This document shows, piece after piece, positions 54,034 through 63,448 of a stretch of 64,000 bases of DNA (position 1 is the stretch's first letter; each line of letters opens with the position of its first letter). Source of the DNA: J027 sp034437655. GTDB taxonomy: Bacteria > Chloroflexota > Anaerolineae > Aggregatilineales > J027. The notes beneath the pieces were generated by a model, which saw nothing but the letters and a program-made list of their open reading frames with translations, ran no database searches and was not told the DNA's origin. A program made the position numbers and the translations under genes. The DNA is taken from contig DAOTTU010000099.1 in NCBI GenBank assembly GCA_034437655.1, forward strand, positions 1 through 64,000, read 5' to 3'.

Positions 54034-56610
54034 ATGAACCAGATGAACCAACAGATCATCGCTGATCGGTATGAGATTAAGTCACTCATTGACACCGGGG
54101 GCATGGGGCGTGTCTTCTACGGATTGGACCACAAAACCGGGTTACCAGTCGCCATCAAACAACTTATTGACGACCATATTGCCGACAACCCGGAACTCAT
54201 CCAGCGCTTCCAACGGGAAGGCGAACTGCTCAAACAACTCAACCACCCTAATATTGTGCGTGTCTTAAGCAGCTTACATGCCAACGATAGCTACTTTATT
54301 GTTATGGAATACGTCGGCGGGGGTTCACTTAAAACCCTGCTTGCAGAGCAAAGCCCACTACCACTTCCACGGGCGTTAGAAATCGCCCTGGATATTGCTG
54401 ACGCCCTGACACGGATGCACCGCTTAGCGATTATTCACCGTGACATTAAGCCGGCCAATGTGTTGATGGCAGAAGACGGCACACCGCGCCTGAGCGACTT
54501 TGGCATTGCCCGCCAAACCAAACAGCATACACATAGCCTGACAACAACAGGCACCGTACTCGGCACCTATGCCTACCTGAGTCCCGAAGCCTGTCGGGGT
54601 GAAGACCTCGACCACCGCACTGACATCTGGTCATTTGGTGTCATGCTCTATGAAATGCTCAGCGGCAAGCGTCCTTTTACAGGGGAACATGAAGCCAGTG
54701 TGCTGATCTCTATTATGCAAGAGGACCCCCATCCACTCCATCAGGCTCGGCCAGAGATTCCACAAGCACTAGCACAGCTCGTAGATCAGATGCTCGTCAA
54801 GGACCGTGAGCAGCGTATTGACAGCATTCGCGATGTCGGCACCCGCATTGAACGTATCTTACGTAACTCAGAAGCGGAAGCCGATGCGATACCATCACGT
54901 TTTGATACGCCCACCGATAGCCTACCCATCGCGGTGAGTCCAACGCCTACTCCACAGACCGCGCCCGACCATGCTACACGTACCTTCACGCCAAAGGCAC
55001 AGACCACATCCGCCACCGAGACAGCACGCCCACGTTCATCAACGTCTCTACTAACCTTTTTAGTAATATTGCTGCTCTTTGGTCTGGGTGCAGCATTTCT
55101 GGGGATTGTGTTCAGCAACGCTGAGGATGAAAGCGATCCAACTGATGAACCCAATATCGCCGTGGTCAATGTTGAAGCTGATAATGCTCCGCAAATGACG
55201 ATCCTCGTGGCAGCACTGGAACCAATTGATACCACCCGCACCGACCCGGCACGCTTTATGGTGACTGACTTGCAGCAGAAACTCAACCCGAGTACGAGCC
55301 AGATTGCCGTAGACGTCATCCCATACCCAGAAATTATCAGTAGTCGCGAAGAAGCTGACGCTGTTGCTGAAACCAACAAAGCAGAGGTCATCCTCTGGGG
55401 GAACTATGATAGTGAGCTGGCCGAAATCAACGTCCAGCTTGGGTCATTAGCAAGCTACCCACCCCAGATTGACCGCAGGTTTGTCGAAGAAGTAACTGAA
55501 TTACAGGTCCGGCTAGAGGATCCACGTCGTGAGTCCGTTTTTCTACCCACACTTGCAATGCTGGCCTGGATGCAAAGCGCAGCCGGGAACGGCCCTGAAG
55601 TAACGAATATTCTTGCACAGCTTCAACTGATAAACCACGTTTCAGGTGAACTTGTCGGCACGCCAGCAGCCGTCGAGCAGACCACCGCCCTGCAAGTATA
55701 TCTTGACGATATAGAACAAGCAGAGAGGCTTGTGGAAGCCGTCACTGAAAAATTGCCGGCCAATCCGCTTCCCTATATAAACATGGCTATTCTGGACCTG
55801 CGTCGAGGCAATATCGCTGCTGCGGAGCGTATGATTGATACAAGCGAACGTCTTGCGAACAGTGACGTCTGGGATTTGCCACTCTATCAACGGGCCAACA
55901 TCACACTCGCAGAGCAAGACTATGCAGCAACGATGGACTATTACAACACGCTTGTCGAACGTCGCCCTGATGACTGGTTTGTCTGGAATTTTCGCGGTTT
56001 CTTACATTACATACTCGAAAATTACGACGCCGCCCGGCAAGACTATGCACAGGCAATTTCGCTGCGCCCTACCAATAACTTCAGCTATCCGATTCTGGTG
56101 ATGCTGGCATTACGTGACGCTGATCTGAGTGAAGCAGTATCGCTGATTGACGAAATGATAATCGCTTTCCCAGACCCACTAGCCGCCTACTATATGACGC
56201 AGGCCGCCTATGGTGATGAAATTGAAACCATCATTGGCCCTTATTTCGCGGCCTTTGGTCACCTTACATTGGCCCGCTATGATGAAGCCATTCGCTTTAG
56301 TGAAGACGCGCTCGAGCTTAACGACACATTACCCGAACCTCATTTCATGCTTGGCTTTGCACGGTGCAACCTCGGGGAACTCGAAGCCGCTGACGCCGCC
56401 TACACCAACGCCATTGAGCAAGATGATACGTTTCTCGCCGCCTACCTCTTGCGTGCTGACGTGCGGAATCGTATGGGCGACGTGGTAGGTGCGCTTGAAG
56501 ATGTCCGTGTCGTGCAAGAGGCACTCGCCGAGCGCGACGCCGACCCAGACCCGCTCATGCAACAGGCGGTCGCTGGCAACATTAGCTGCGAAACCATCTT
56601 CCAGCGTTAA
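54034..56610 (+). CDS. Ser/Thr protein kinase with extracytoplasmic TPR region
   Basis: An 858-residue membrane kinase. The N-terminal Hanks-type domain (about 10-275) has the Gly loop 'DTGGMGRVFYG', Lys42, 'HRDIKPAN' (Asp137), 'DFG' (155-157) and 'TDIWSFGVMLYEM'. A Thr/Pro linker leads to one membrane helix (338-360). Outside lie a domain like the N-terminal part of TolB/cyclase-associated proteins ('AVAETNKAEVILWGNYDSEL') and several TPR-like repeats toward the end. The first usable ATG is at 54034; GGAGG lies 15 bases upstream, so the exact start is uncertain. Confidence 0.88.
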   Translation: MNQMNQQIIADRYEIKSLIDTGGMGRVFYGLDHKTGLPVAIKQLIDDHIADNPELIQRFQREGELLKQLNHPNIVRVLSSLHANDSYFIVMEYVGGGSLKTLLAEQSPLPLPRALEIALDIADALTRMHRLAIIHRDIKPANVLMAEDGTPRLSDFGIARQTKQHTHSLTTTGTVLGTYAYLSPEACRGEDLDHRTDIWSFGVMLYEMLSGKRPFTGEHEASVLISIMQEDPHPLHQARPEIPQALAQLVDQMLVKDREQRIDSIRDVGTRIERILRNSEAEADAIPSRFDTPTDSLPIAVSPTPTPQTAPDHATRTFTPKAQTTSATETARPRSSTSLLTFLVILLLFGLGAAFLGIVFSNAEDESDPTDEPNIAVVNVEADNAPQMTILVAALEPIDTTRTDPARFMVTDLQQKLNPSTSQIAVDVIPYPEIISSREEADAVAETNKAEVILWGNYDSELAEINVQLGSLASYPPQIDRRFVEEVTELQVRLEDPRRESVFLPTLAMLAWMQSAAGNGPEVTNILAQLQLINHVSGELVGTPAAVEQTTALQVYLDDIEQAERLVEAVTEKLPANPLPYINMAILDLRRGNIAAAERMIDTSERLANSDVWDLPLYQRANITLAEQDYAATMDYYNTLVERRPDDWFVWNFRGFLHYILENYDAARQDYAQAISLRPTNNFSYPILVMLALRDADLSEAVSLIDEMIIAFPDPLAAYYMTQAAYGDEIETIIGPYFAAFGHLTLARYDEAIRFSEDALELNDTLPEPHFMLGFARCNLGELEAADAAYTNAIEQDDTFLAAYLLRADVRNRMGDVVGALEDVRVVQEALAERDADPDPLMQQAVAGNISCETIFQR

Positions 56611-56673
56611 CCGTAAATCTAATAGAAACAACAGACCAGATTGAACCAGATCAAAACGACCGAAAGCTAAAAT

Positions 56674-59379
56674 ATGAACGACACAAAACCCCTCATCGCA
56701 AATCGCTACGAAATTCATACCCTCATCGGGCGTGGTGGCATGGGGAATGTCTACGTTGGGCGTGACCATGAAACGAATGAGCAAATTGCGATTAAACATC
56801 TCAAATCTGATATGATTCGGTCTGACCCAGATGTTGTCGAGCGCTTCACCCGGGAAGGTGAAATCCTGCGGCAGCTTGACCACCCCAATATTGTCGCCAT
56901 CCGCGACGCCATCAACGAAGGTGCTGAACACTATATCATCATGGATTATGTGGACGGTGGCTCGCTAGAATCGCTCATGAAAACGGGCGAACAGCTTCCC
57001 CTTAACCGCATTTTAGAAATCGGGCTCGACCTCGCGGACGCACTAACACGTGCCCATCGTCTAAATATTATCCACCGTGATATTAAGCCCGCCAACGTTC
57101 TGCTGACACATGACAGCACCCCGCTGCTAACCGATTTTGGGGTAGCGCACATGGGCAACCGCACCCGCATGACTGAAGTTGGTTCCGTGATCGGCACTTA
57201 CGCCTATCTAAGTCCTGAAGCGTGCGAAGGTCGCCTACTTGACGAACGTGCCGACATCCGGGCATTTGGCGTTGTACTCTATGAAATGGTTGCCGGGCAG
57301 CGGCCATTCAACGGTGACCAGCCTGCCAGCATCATCCGTCAAATCCTTTCAGAAGAACCACAACCCATTCCAGAATTGCGGCCAGACGTCCCACAATCAT
57401 TGGCTAATTTGATCAAATGGATGCTACAGAAGGATCGTGACGCCCGCATTGCGACGGCGCGCCGTGTGGGGGCTGAGCTAGAGACGATTCTTGCAGGGCG
57501 TGAGGATTCATCACAACACAATCCGATACTGGCAAGCAATAATGCAGATTCTCGTTTCGCCACACCAACCCCCTCTGCTGACCATGCGGCCGTTGAAGAT
57601 GGCACCATCAAACTAGACACGCCCCAACCACCACCAGCGAATAGCACCGCACCATCAATACCGTCTTCACCACAGACAACCCCCAATCGTTACGCTCGCC
57701 GGGCCCTTATACTCGCCAGTCTGCCGATCATGACAGTAATCGTTGTGCTGGGCATTGTGCTGTTGCTTGTCGCGATCAATGGCGGAAATACAGATGTGGA
57801 TACCGCCGATGCGCCAGACGCCACACCACCCCCGGCCAATGCATTCGCACCTGTTCCGTTTGAGGGCGACCCCGTGCCAGACAACGCAGTGCTGGTGCTG
57901 GTCGCGCAGCTTGATCCGGTAGCGACAGAACCACGCAACCTCTCGCGGTTCATCACGGATGATCTGCAACAGAACCTCGAAAACAGTCTACCGCAGCAGC
58001 CAATCTACGTTCGCGCATATCCTGCCATCATCCGCAGCGAATCAGAAGCCATTGCGGCCACCGAACGGAATAATGCGGCGGTTATAGTGTGGGGTATTTA
58101 TACGGATGAATTTGTGCAGGTCGACATTTCTGCTGGTTCATTCAATGCGTTTCCCTACATTCCCTTCGACCGTGAAGAAGTGGTTCGTCATACCAACATC
58201 CGCGCACGCTATGACAGCATTGAGGATGTTTTCAACCAGACCTTGAGCTACCATATCATCAACACCGTTACGCTTCTGCACCTCGCAGACGGCAACGCTT
58301 TTGAAGTGCTGCGCCTGTCACTTGCGCCCGCAACTATTACAACCCCCACTGTTCCTATTCTTAGCGATAGTATTGCAGCCATTCAATATCGCGCTTATGA
58401 GGCACTGTACTTCGACGAGCAGCCACAGGCATCCCAAACATTCTTAAGCAACATGGAGCTTGTACTTCAACGCGATCCTAATGCGTTGACTTTCATCAAT
58501 CGCGCGAGTTTCTACCTCAATGCTGGACAGTTAGAAAATGCTATGCAAGATGTTGCCGCAGCACAACGATTGGCACCCAATGGCTGGGCGTTACCGCTTT
58601 ATCTAAGCATTGCTGAGGTCCAGCACACACAAGAAGGGCTACAATTGATGAATGACATCATCGACATACGCCCAACCGACTGGTATGCCATATACAACCG
58701 TGGAACCATCCACTACTATTTGCGCGAATTTAGTACCGCTGAACAAGACATGGACACAGCAATTTCTTTCGCACCACCAACCAATTTCCCCTACGTCTTT
58801 GACGCCTTAATCGCAATGCGTGACGGACGCTTTGCTGACATGGTTGAGTCGCTCCAATTTGTCGCCCGCGAATTTCCAGACCCCACCTATAGCCAGCGCC
58901 TTCTAGATACCACCTTCATTACCGGTGCTTTACGCCTTGAACAATATTACATTTCGGCTGTGACCAACATTGTACTTGCACAATACGACGCAACCCTTGG
59001 CGATGTTGACGAGTTACTTGCACTACTTGAGGATGACCCCCAACAAGTCACGGAACCCGTAGATGCAGACAATCTGCCACTAGCAGAGTTATACATGCTA
59101 AAAGGGCTGGCTCATTGTAACCGAGGTGAATATGCCGAGGCAGAAACCGCATATACAGCCGGTCTTGAACTGGAACCGAATTTTTGGATGCTGTATTTGA
59201 CCCGCAACGAGGTCTATTTTTATCAAAACAAGGTCAACGAAGCCCTTGAAGATGCACGTGCAATTGCTAACATTGATGTTCATCCCCAGTTGGTTGAGGC
59301 TGCTGAAGCAGGTGAATTTGGCGACCTAACGTGCGAGAACTTTTTTGAATACGAGCCACCTGCTGATGCCACAGAGTAG
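56674..59379 (+). CDS. Ser/Thr protein kinase paralogue with extracytoplasmic TPR region
   Basis: A 901-residue membrane kinase with the same layout as the preceding gene: kinase domain (about 10-275; Lys41, 'HRDIKPAN' Asp136, DFG 154-156), Pro-rich linker, membrane helix (344-369), TolB-like domain ('AAVIVWGIYTDEF') and TPR-like repeats. The kinase is complete, but the usual D-x-W-S-F-G motif reads 'DIRAFG', so the Trp is Arg. It starts 63 bases after its paralogue. The two are a tandem duplication and probably cotranscribed. Confidence 0.9.
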   Translation: MNDTKPLIANRYEIHTLIGRGGMGNVYVGRDHETNEQIAIKHLKSDMIRSDPDVVERFTREGEILRQLDHPNIVAIRDAINEGAEHYIIMDYVDGGSLESLMKTGEQLPLNRILEIGLDLADALTRAHRLNIIHRDIKPANVLLTHDSTPLLTDFGVAHMGNRTRMTEVGSVIGTYAYLSPEACEGRLLDERADIRAFGVVLYEMVAGQRPFNGDQPASIIRQILSEEPQPIPELRPDVPQSLANLIKWMLQKDRDARIATARRVGAELETILAGREDSSQHNPILASNNADSRFATPTPSADHAAVEDGTIKLDTPQPPPANSTAPSIPSSPQTTPNRYARRALILASLPIMTVIVVLGIVLLLVAINGGNTDVDTADAPDATPPPANAFAPVPFEGDPVPDNAVLVLVAQLDPVATEPRNLSRFITDDLQQNLENSLPQQPIYVRAYPAIIRSESEAIAATERNNAAVIVWGIYTDEFVQVDISAGSFNAFPYIPFDREEVVRHTNIRARYDSIEDVFNQTLSYHIINTVTLLHLADGNAFEVLRLSLAPATITTPTVPILSDSIAAIQYRAYEALYFDEQPQASQTFLSNMELVLQRDPNALTFINRASFYLNAGQLENAMQDVAAAQRLAPNGWALPLYLSIAEVQHTQEGLQLMNDIIDIRPTDWYAIYNRGTIHYYLREFSTAEQDMDTAISFAPPTNFPYVFDALIAMRDGRFADMVESLQFVAREFPDPTYSQRLLDTTFITGALRLEQYYISAVTNIVLAQYDATLGDVDELLALLEDDPQQVTEPVDADNLPLAELYMLKGLAHCNRGEYAEAETAYTAGLELEPNFWMLYLTRNEVYFYQNKVNEALEDARAIANIDVHPQLVEAAEAGEFGDLTCENFFEYEPPADATE

Positions 59380-59382
59380 CCT

Positions 59383-60135
59383 TTAGAGTATCTTGCTCAA
59401 GAAGAGCTTCGTGCGCTGGGTTTGTGGGTCATCAAAGAGCGCATTTGGAATATTTTCTTCGACAATGCTTCCCTGGTCCATAAAAATGACGCGGTCGGCG
59501 GCGGCCTTTGCAAAGCCCATCTCATGCGAGACAACAACCATCGTCATACCCTCGCGGGCCAGGTCTTTCATCACGTCCAATACTTCGTTGATCATTTCCG
59601 GGTCAAGGGCGCTCGTCGGTTCGTCAAACAACATAATCTTAGGGTCCATCGCCAATGCACGCGCAATCGCGACACGTTGCTGTTGCCCCCCTGAGAGCTG
59701 GCTGGGATAAACGTCTTCTTTTTCGGGAATACCCACTTTCGCCAGAAGTTGCTGCGCTTTCTCGACACTGGGTGATTTTTTGCGCCCACGCACAACACGC
59801 TGCGCCAGCGTGATATTTTCCAGCACCGTTTTATGGGGAAAGAGGTTGAAACTCTGAAACACCATCCCCACCTCAGTACGGATAAGGTTAATATTTTTCG
59901 CCCCTTTGAGCGGGATGTTATCGACGATAATTTCGCCCGAATCAAAAGTTTCAAGGCGGTTAATGCAGCGCAACAGCGTGCTTTTCCCTGACCCGCTTGG
60001 CCCGATGACCGTCACCACTTCACCCGAGGCAACATGCAAAGACACATCATTTAATGCATGGACAATTCCGCGCCGGGTTCGAAACCGTTTATGAATATTA
60101 TTGATTTGAATAATCGGCTTTTGTGCTGTAGTCAT
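59383..60135 (-). CDS. Polar amino-acid ABC transporter ATPase (GlnQ-like)
   Basis: A 250-residue ABC ATPase. Walker A 'GPSGSGKSTLLRCIN', signature 'LSGGQQQRVAIARALAM' and Walker B 'IMLFDEPTSALDPE' are intact, and the 'FNLFPHKTVLENI' stretch is typical of the glutamine/histidine/arginine class. GAGGAG precedes the ATG. It is the last gene of an SBP-permease-ATPase set, 12 bases after the permease, and ends three bases from the convergent kinase gene. Confidence 0.95.
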   Translation of the reverse strand: MTTAQKPIIQINNIHKRFRTRRGIVHALNDVSLHVASGEVVTVIGPSGSGKSTLLRCINRLETFDSGEIIVDNIPLKGAKNINLIRTEVGMVFQSFNLFPHKTVLENITLAQRVVRGRKKSPSVEKAQQLLAKVGIPEKEDVYPSQLSGGQQQRVAIARALAMDPKIMLFDEPTSALDPEMINEVLDVMKDLAREGMTMVVVSHEMGFAKAAADRVIFMDQGSIVEENIPNALFDDPQTQRTKLFLSKIL

Positions 60136-60147
60136 TGATTGTCTCCT

Positions 60148-62190
60148 CTATGGTAGCCGTGTTGCACGCTCTACATACCGCACCAGCAAAGACAGCAGCA
60201 GCGTCATAATGATATAGTACAGCGCTACCCCGATATAAACGTTGATGACCTGAAAAGATGATGACGCATCTGCACGGCCACGTTGAAACAGGTCTGGCAA
60301 CGCCAGAAATGCGATCAGCGAGGTATCTTTTAGCATTGCAATAAAATTATTGCCCAACGGCGGCAACACCACACGCACCGCCTGTGGCAAAATCACATGC
60401 CGCATCGACTCAACATAGGACATCCCGAGACTCCGTGACGCTTCCATCTGTCCCTTAGGAATAGATTGAATCCCCGCCCGGAAGACTTCGGCCACAAAAG
60501 CGCCATACCCGACCGCCAGCCCAAGCACCGCTTCCCCAAGAAAACTTTCTGTACCAAACACGCGCCGCTCAAAACCATCGAGGACGCTAAACACAGCTTG
60601 AGCAACGTCTCCAACCACCCCACCCGCGTCACGCAGCTCGGGCCCAATGACAAAAGCAAAGATAACCAGCAACACCACCAGTGGCACACCGCGCACAAAT
60701 TCAACATAAGCAGTCGCGATATTCTGCAATACAACGCTGCCGGTCACACGGAATATACCAAAGACCAGCCCAATGGCGAGCGCAAGTGCATAAGACGAAA
60801 ACGTGACAATAATCGTCAGCCACAGCCCCTCGTTGCACCCACGTGGATTATTAAGCGCACAGTCACCGGGCACCCGTTGCTTTACTTCGATGATGTCAGC
60901 TTCAGGGACTTCAACAATCTTTTCGGCGACGAGTTCAAGCTCAATCTCATCATTGTTTTCGTTGAGTATCCGTCCACCGACGGTTTCGCCTTCCATAACA
61001 AGTTCGATAATGCACGGCGGGTCGCGGTCAGTATCGACGCAATCTTCGGGCGTGCGCGTTTCCTGAGCAATATCACGCCGCACATAGCGGAAAGCCTCGG
61101 TGCTGTCTGGAAATTGCAAAAAGTACAGCACATCAGTCTCTTGTGTTAATCTGCCGCGCACCTGTTCGCCAGCCAGTTCAAGGATAGTACCGTCAAAGTC
61201 GGTGCAGCGTGGGTCGGCGTCAGTATCGCATTCAATCAGCGCTTCGGTGCGAGATAATATACGGTCGGTATCAATCGTCAGTGTTTCCCGGTCAACCGTG
61301 CGCACCTGCACGACGTCATCTTCACGACCAGTTTCAACCCCAACGATATTGACAGGTACGGTTGCAAGCGTCGCGTCGATAGGGTCACAGGGTTCTGGGC
61401 GTGATGGTGGGCACTCAACGGTAGTAGCGCGGGTTTCTGCGATAAGCTGGGTTCGCACGGTGTCTACAAAATTATCCTGTAGAAAGCGGACTTCAGTATC
61501 ACGCCGGGCCTCACGCGCCTGAGCAATGATGAAAGGTCGCTCGACAACTGCACGATCACCCTGCAACGCTTCACAGTCTGGGTCAACGATCCAATTACAA
61601 GCTAAGACACCATCCTCGCGCGAGATAATCGTATCTTGATTGACGATGAACACACGACCGTCGGGGGTTTCAAGCTGAATGCGCGTATCGTCTTCGTCAA
61701 TCACCAGCCCTTCTTCGCGCACAGTGTCAGCGACCTCACTATCGGCGTCAACATCGTAATCGCGATAGGTGACGATGGTACCGCGTTGATCAACGCAATC
61801 CTCACCATCTTCTTCACGGCAGGTCAGCACACCTTCTTGCACCCGTTCGATCACATCTGCTTCACGCAACGTCAGCCGATCCCCGGCACGGTCAATGGCG
61901 AGAACCGTTTGCGACAGCACGTAGGCATCCTGGTTTATTTCAAACGTGACATTGAACTTGTCATCGGTGGTCAATTGGGGGCGGTCAGCCAGAAAATCCA
62001 TAATGTCGCGGCGGTCTTCGTTGCCAAACATGTAGATCATCGCTGCCATCAATCCCACACCGAGGATAACCGTCCACCACGGGGTGCTACGATACACAAT
62101 TAGAAGGCGATCTTGCAAAGAGAGGGTAGGTTCGCTATCAACAGATGATGGTTCAGGCGCGCTGTCGCTGTCGTTTTTATTTTCGGCCAT
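60148..62190 (-). CDS. Amino-acid ABC permease with a six-repeat, Cys-paired extracytoplasmic region
   Basis: The C-terminal ~225 residues (from about 455) are a normal HisM/GlnP-type permease: 'GLWLTIIVTFSSYALALAIG' first helix, 'YVEFVRGVPLVVLLV', and the ATPase-docking EAA loop at 580-613 ('GQMEASRSLGMSYVESMRHV'). Ahead of it lie a cytoplasmic tail, one helix (39-55) and about 400 residues that should be outside the cell. That region contains six units of 60-74 residues, each a set of beta-like strands ending in a Cys pair: C124/C132, C198/C206, C260/C268, C321/C329, C384/C393 and C444/C452, spaced x7 (x8 once). The family is usually 220-300 residues; this is 680. Confidence 0.9.
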   Translation of the reverse strand: MAENKNDSDSAPEPSSVDSEPTLSLQDRLLIVYRSTPWWTVILGVGLMAAMIYMFGNEDRRDIMDFLADRPQLTTDDKFNVTFEINQDAYVLSQTVLAIDRAGDRLTLREADVIERVQEGVLTCREEDGEDCVDQRGTIVTYRDYDVDADSEVADTVREEGLVIDEDDTRIQLETPDGRVFIVNQDTIISREDGVLACNWIVDPDCEALQGDRAVVERPFIIAQAREARRDTEVRFLQDNFVDTVRTQLIAETRATTVECPPSRPEPCDPIDATLATVPVNIVGVETGREDDVVQVRTVDRETLTIDTDRILSRTEALIECDTDADPRCTDFDGTILELAGEQVRGRLTQETDVLYFLQFPDSTEAFRYVRRDIAQETRTPEDCVDTDRDPPCIIELVMEGETVGGRILNENNDEIELELVAEKIVEVPEADIIEVKQRVPGDCALNNPRGCNEGLWLTIIVTFSSYALALAIGLVFGIFRVTGSVVLQNIATAYVEFVRGVPLVVLLVIFAFVIGPELRDAGGVVGDVAQAVFSVLDGFERRVFGTESFLGEAVLGLAVGYGAFVAEVFRAGIQSIPKGQMEASRSLGMSYVESMRHVILPQAVRVVLPPLGNNFIAMLKDTSLIAFLALPDLFQRGRADASSSFQVINVYIGVALYYIIMTLLLSLLVRYVERATRLP

Positions 62191-62251
62191 GCCAATAACC
62201 TGACTTAATTAATATACATGTTGGTAAACTATATTTTAGGTCTATAAAACG

Positions 62252-62290
62252 AAAAAGCGTCGGAGCCACCGCAACAGCATGACCCCGACG
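62252..62290 (-). terminator. Internal terminator between SBP and permease genes
   Basis: On the minus strand CGTCGG (62285-62290) pairs with CCGACG (62258-62263), followed by C and five T, then more T. Located after the solute-binding protein gene and before the permease gene, it would lower permease and ATPase levels relative to the binding protein, as is common in such operons. Confidence 0.7.
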
Positions 62291-62314
62291 AGCAATTTTT
62301 CAGATCAACGATGT

Positions 62315-63280
62315 TTAGCTGTCAGAGGGTTCTTCCGTAGCCATATCATCGTCTTCATCATCCATGTCGTCGTCGTCCATGTCATCCATGTCGTCGTCGC
62401 TCATGTCATCCATATCTTCATCATCCATATCGTCCATGTCCTCGTCATCCATATCCATATCGTCTTCAGAGGGCAGGAAGTCTTCGCTCGGCGGAACATC
62501 GAACCATTCTTCGAAGATTTCCGCATAGACGCCGTCTTCAATCACATTTTCCAGCGAAAGGTTGATGGCTTCGAGCAGTTCGGGGAAGTCTTCACGAACC
62601 GCGATCCCATAGAATTCTTCGGTCAACGGCTCACCAACGATAGTGGCTTCAAGTTCAGGGGTAGTGGCCAGAATTTCTTCACTGGTGGGGGTGTCTACAA
62701 TTACTGCGTCAACATCACCCTGACCCAGGGCCTGGAATGCCAGCGGCGCTGTGTCAAAGCGAGAGATTTCTACGCCTTCAAGCTCATCGGTAGCATAGGC
62801 GTCGCCAGTTGTACCAAGCTGAACGCCAATACGCAAACCAACAAGGTCTTCTGGCCCGGCGATGTCTTCTTCATCTTCTATGCGCACTGAAATAGCCTGG
62901 CTGGCAACGAAGTACGGATCAGAGAAGTCAACGATCTCTTCACGTTCTTCGGTGATGGTTGAAGCCGAAATCACAGCGTCGAATTCACCTTCAGAAAGCG
63001 CGGTGAAGATGGTGTCAAACGGGGCGTTGATGAACTCAACTTCGAAACCAGCGTCTTCAGCGATGGCGTTCATCAGATCAATGTCGAAGCCAACGAAGTT
63101 ACCGTCTTCATCCAGTTCTTCGAAGGGGGGATAAGCGGCATCCGTCCCCACACGGATAACCTCACCGACAACTTGAGACTCACCTTCAGGGTTAGGCGCG
63201 GTGTTGGTTGCGGTCGCGGGGACAACAGCCGCCAACATCATAACAAAAACAAGCAGGAATACAAAAGTTCGCTTGTGCAT
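62315..63280 (-). CDS. Amino-acid solute-binding protein with Asp/Met-rich tail
   Basis: A 321-residue exported binding protein of family 3 (GlnH/HisJ type). A signal peptide without lipobox (cleavage near 'ATA') is followed by the signature 'IRVGTDAAYPPFEELDEDGNFVGFDIDLMNAIAE', split over strand-turn-helix. The ligand-binding Arg and Asp positions ('GLRIGVQLGTTGDAY', 'DAVIVDTPTS') are present. The last ~55 residues are an extreme Asp/Met/Glu repeat (units such as DDMDDEDM). ATG 63280 has AGGAG 10 bases upstream. It is the first gene of the amino-acid ABC set. Confidence 0.92.
   Translation of the reverse strand: MHKRTFVFLLVFVMMLAAVVPATATNTAPNPEGESQVVGEVIRVGTDAAYPPFEELDEDGNFVGFDIDLMNAIAEDAGFEVEFINAPFDTIFTALSEGEFDAVISASTITEEREEIVDFSDPYFVASQAISVRIEDEEDIAGPEDLVGLRIGVQLGTTGDAYATDELEGVEISRFDTAPLAFQALGQGDVDAVIVDTPTSEEILATTPELEATIVGEPLTEEFYGIAVREDFPELLEAINLSLENVIEDGVYAEIFEEWFDVPPSEDFLPSEDDMDMDDEDMDDMDDEDMDDMSDDDMDDMDDDDMDDEDDDMATEEPSDS
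62330..62465. repeat. Tandem ATG/GAC-type coding repeats
   Basis: Imperfect short tandem units of about 12-24 bases encode the Asp/Met tail of the solute-binding protein. They lie in frame and the pattern is conserved at the protein level. Confidence 0.8.
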
Positions 63281-63400
63281 AGGGTAAAGCACTCCTCAGG
63301 ATAAAAAGTATTTAACACATGATTTAGAGTGTAAGAAATGTTGCGCCGTTCATCAACAATTTTGCGCAAAGTCTATATCAAAGTCACAAACAACTTCAGT

Positions 63401-63406
63401 TATACT
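63401..63406 (+). promoter_or_regulatory. -10 box of the family-5 SBP gene
   Basis: TATACT, one mismatch from consensus, 43 bases before the ATG at 63449. No good -35 is visible at 16-18 bases. Confidence 0.45.
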
Positions 63407-63448
63407 CAGGTTTTGGAAAATTGAACTTTGCAAGGAAGTTTCCATCGC

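Noticed and set aside
54786..55391. Antisense open frame of 201 codons inside the first Ser/Thr kinase gene
   Set aside because: It is a shadow of the linker and outer domain, low complexity in Ser/Val, with no start signals.
62330..62465. Tandem repeats as a possible origin or regulatory iteron
   Set aside because: They lie wholly inside a coding frame and encode the Asp/Met tail.
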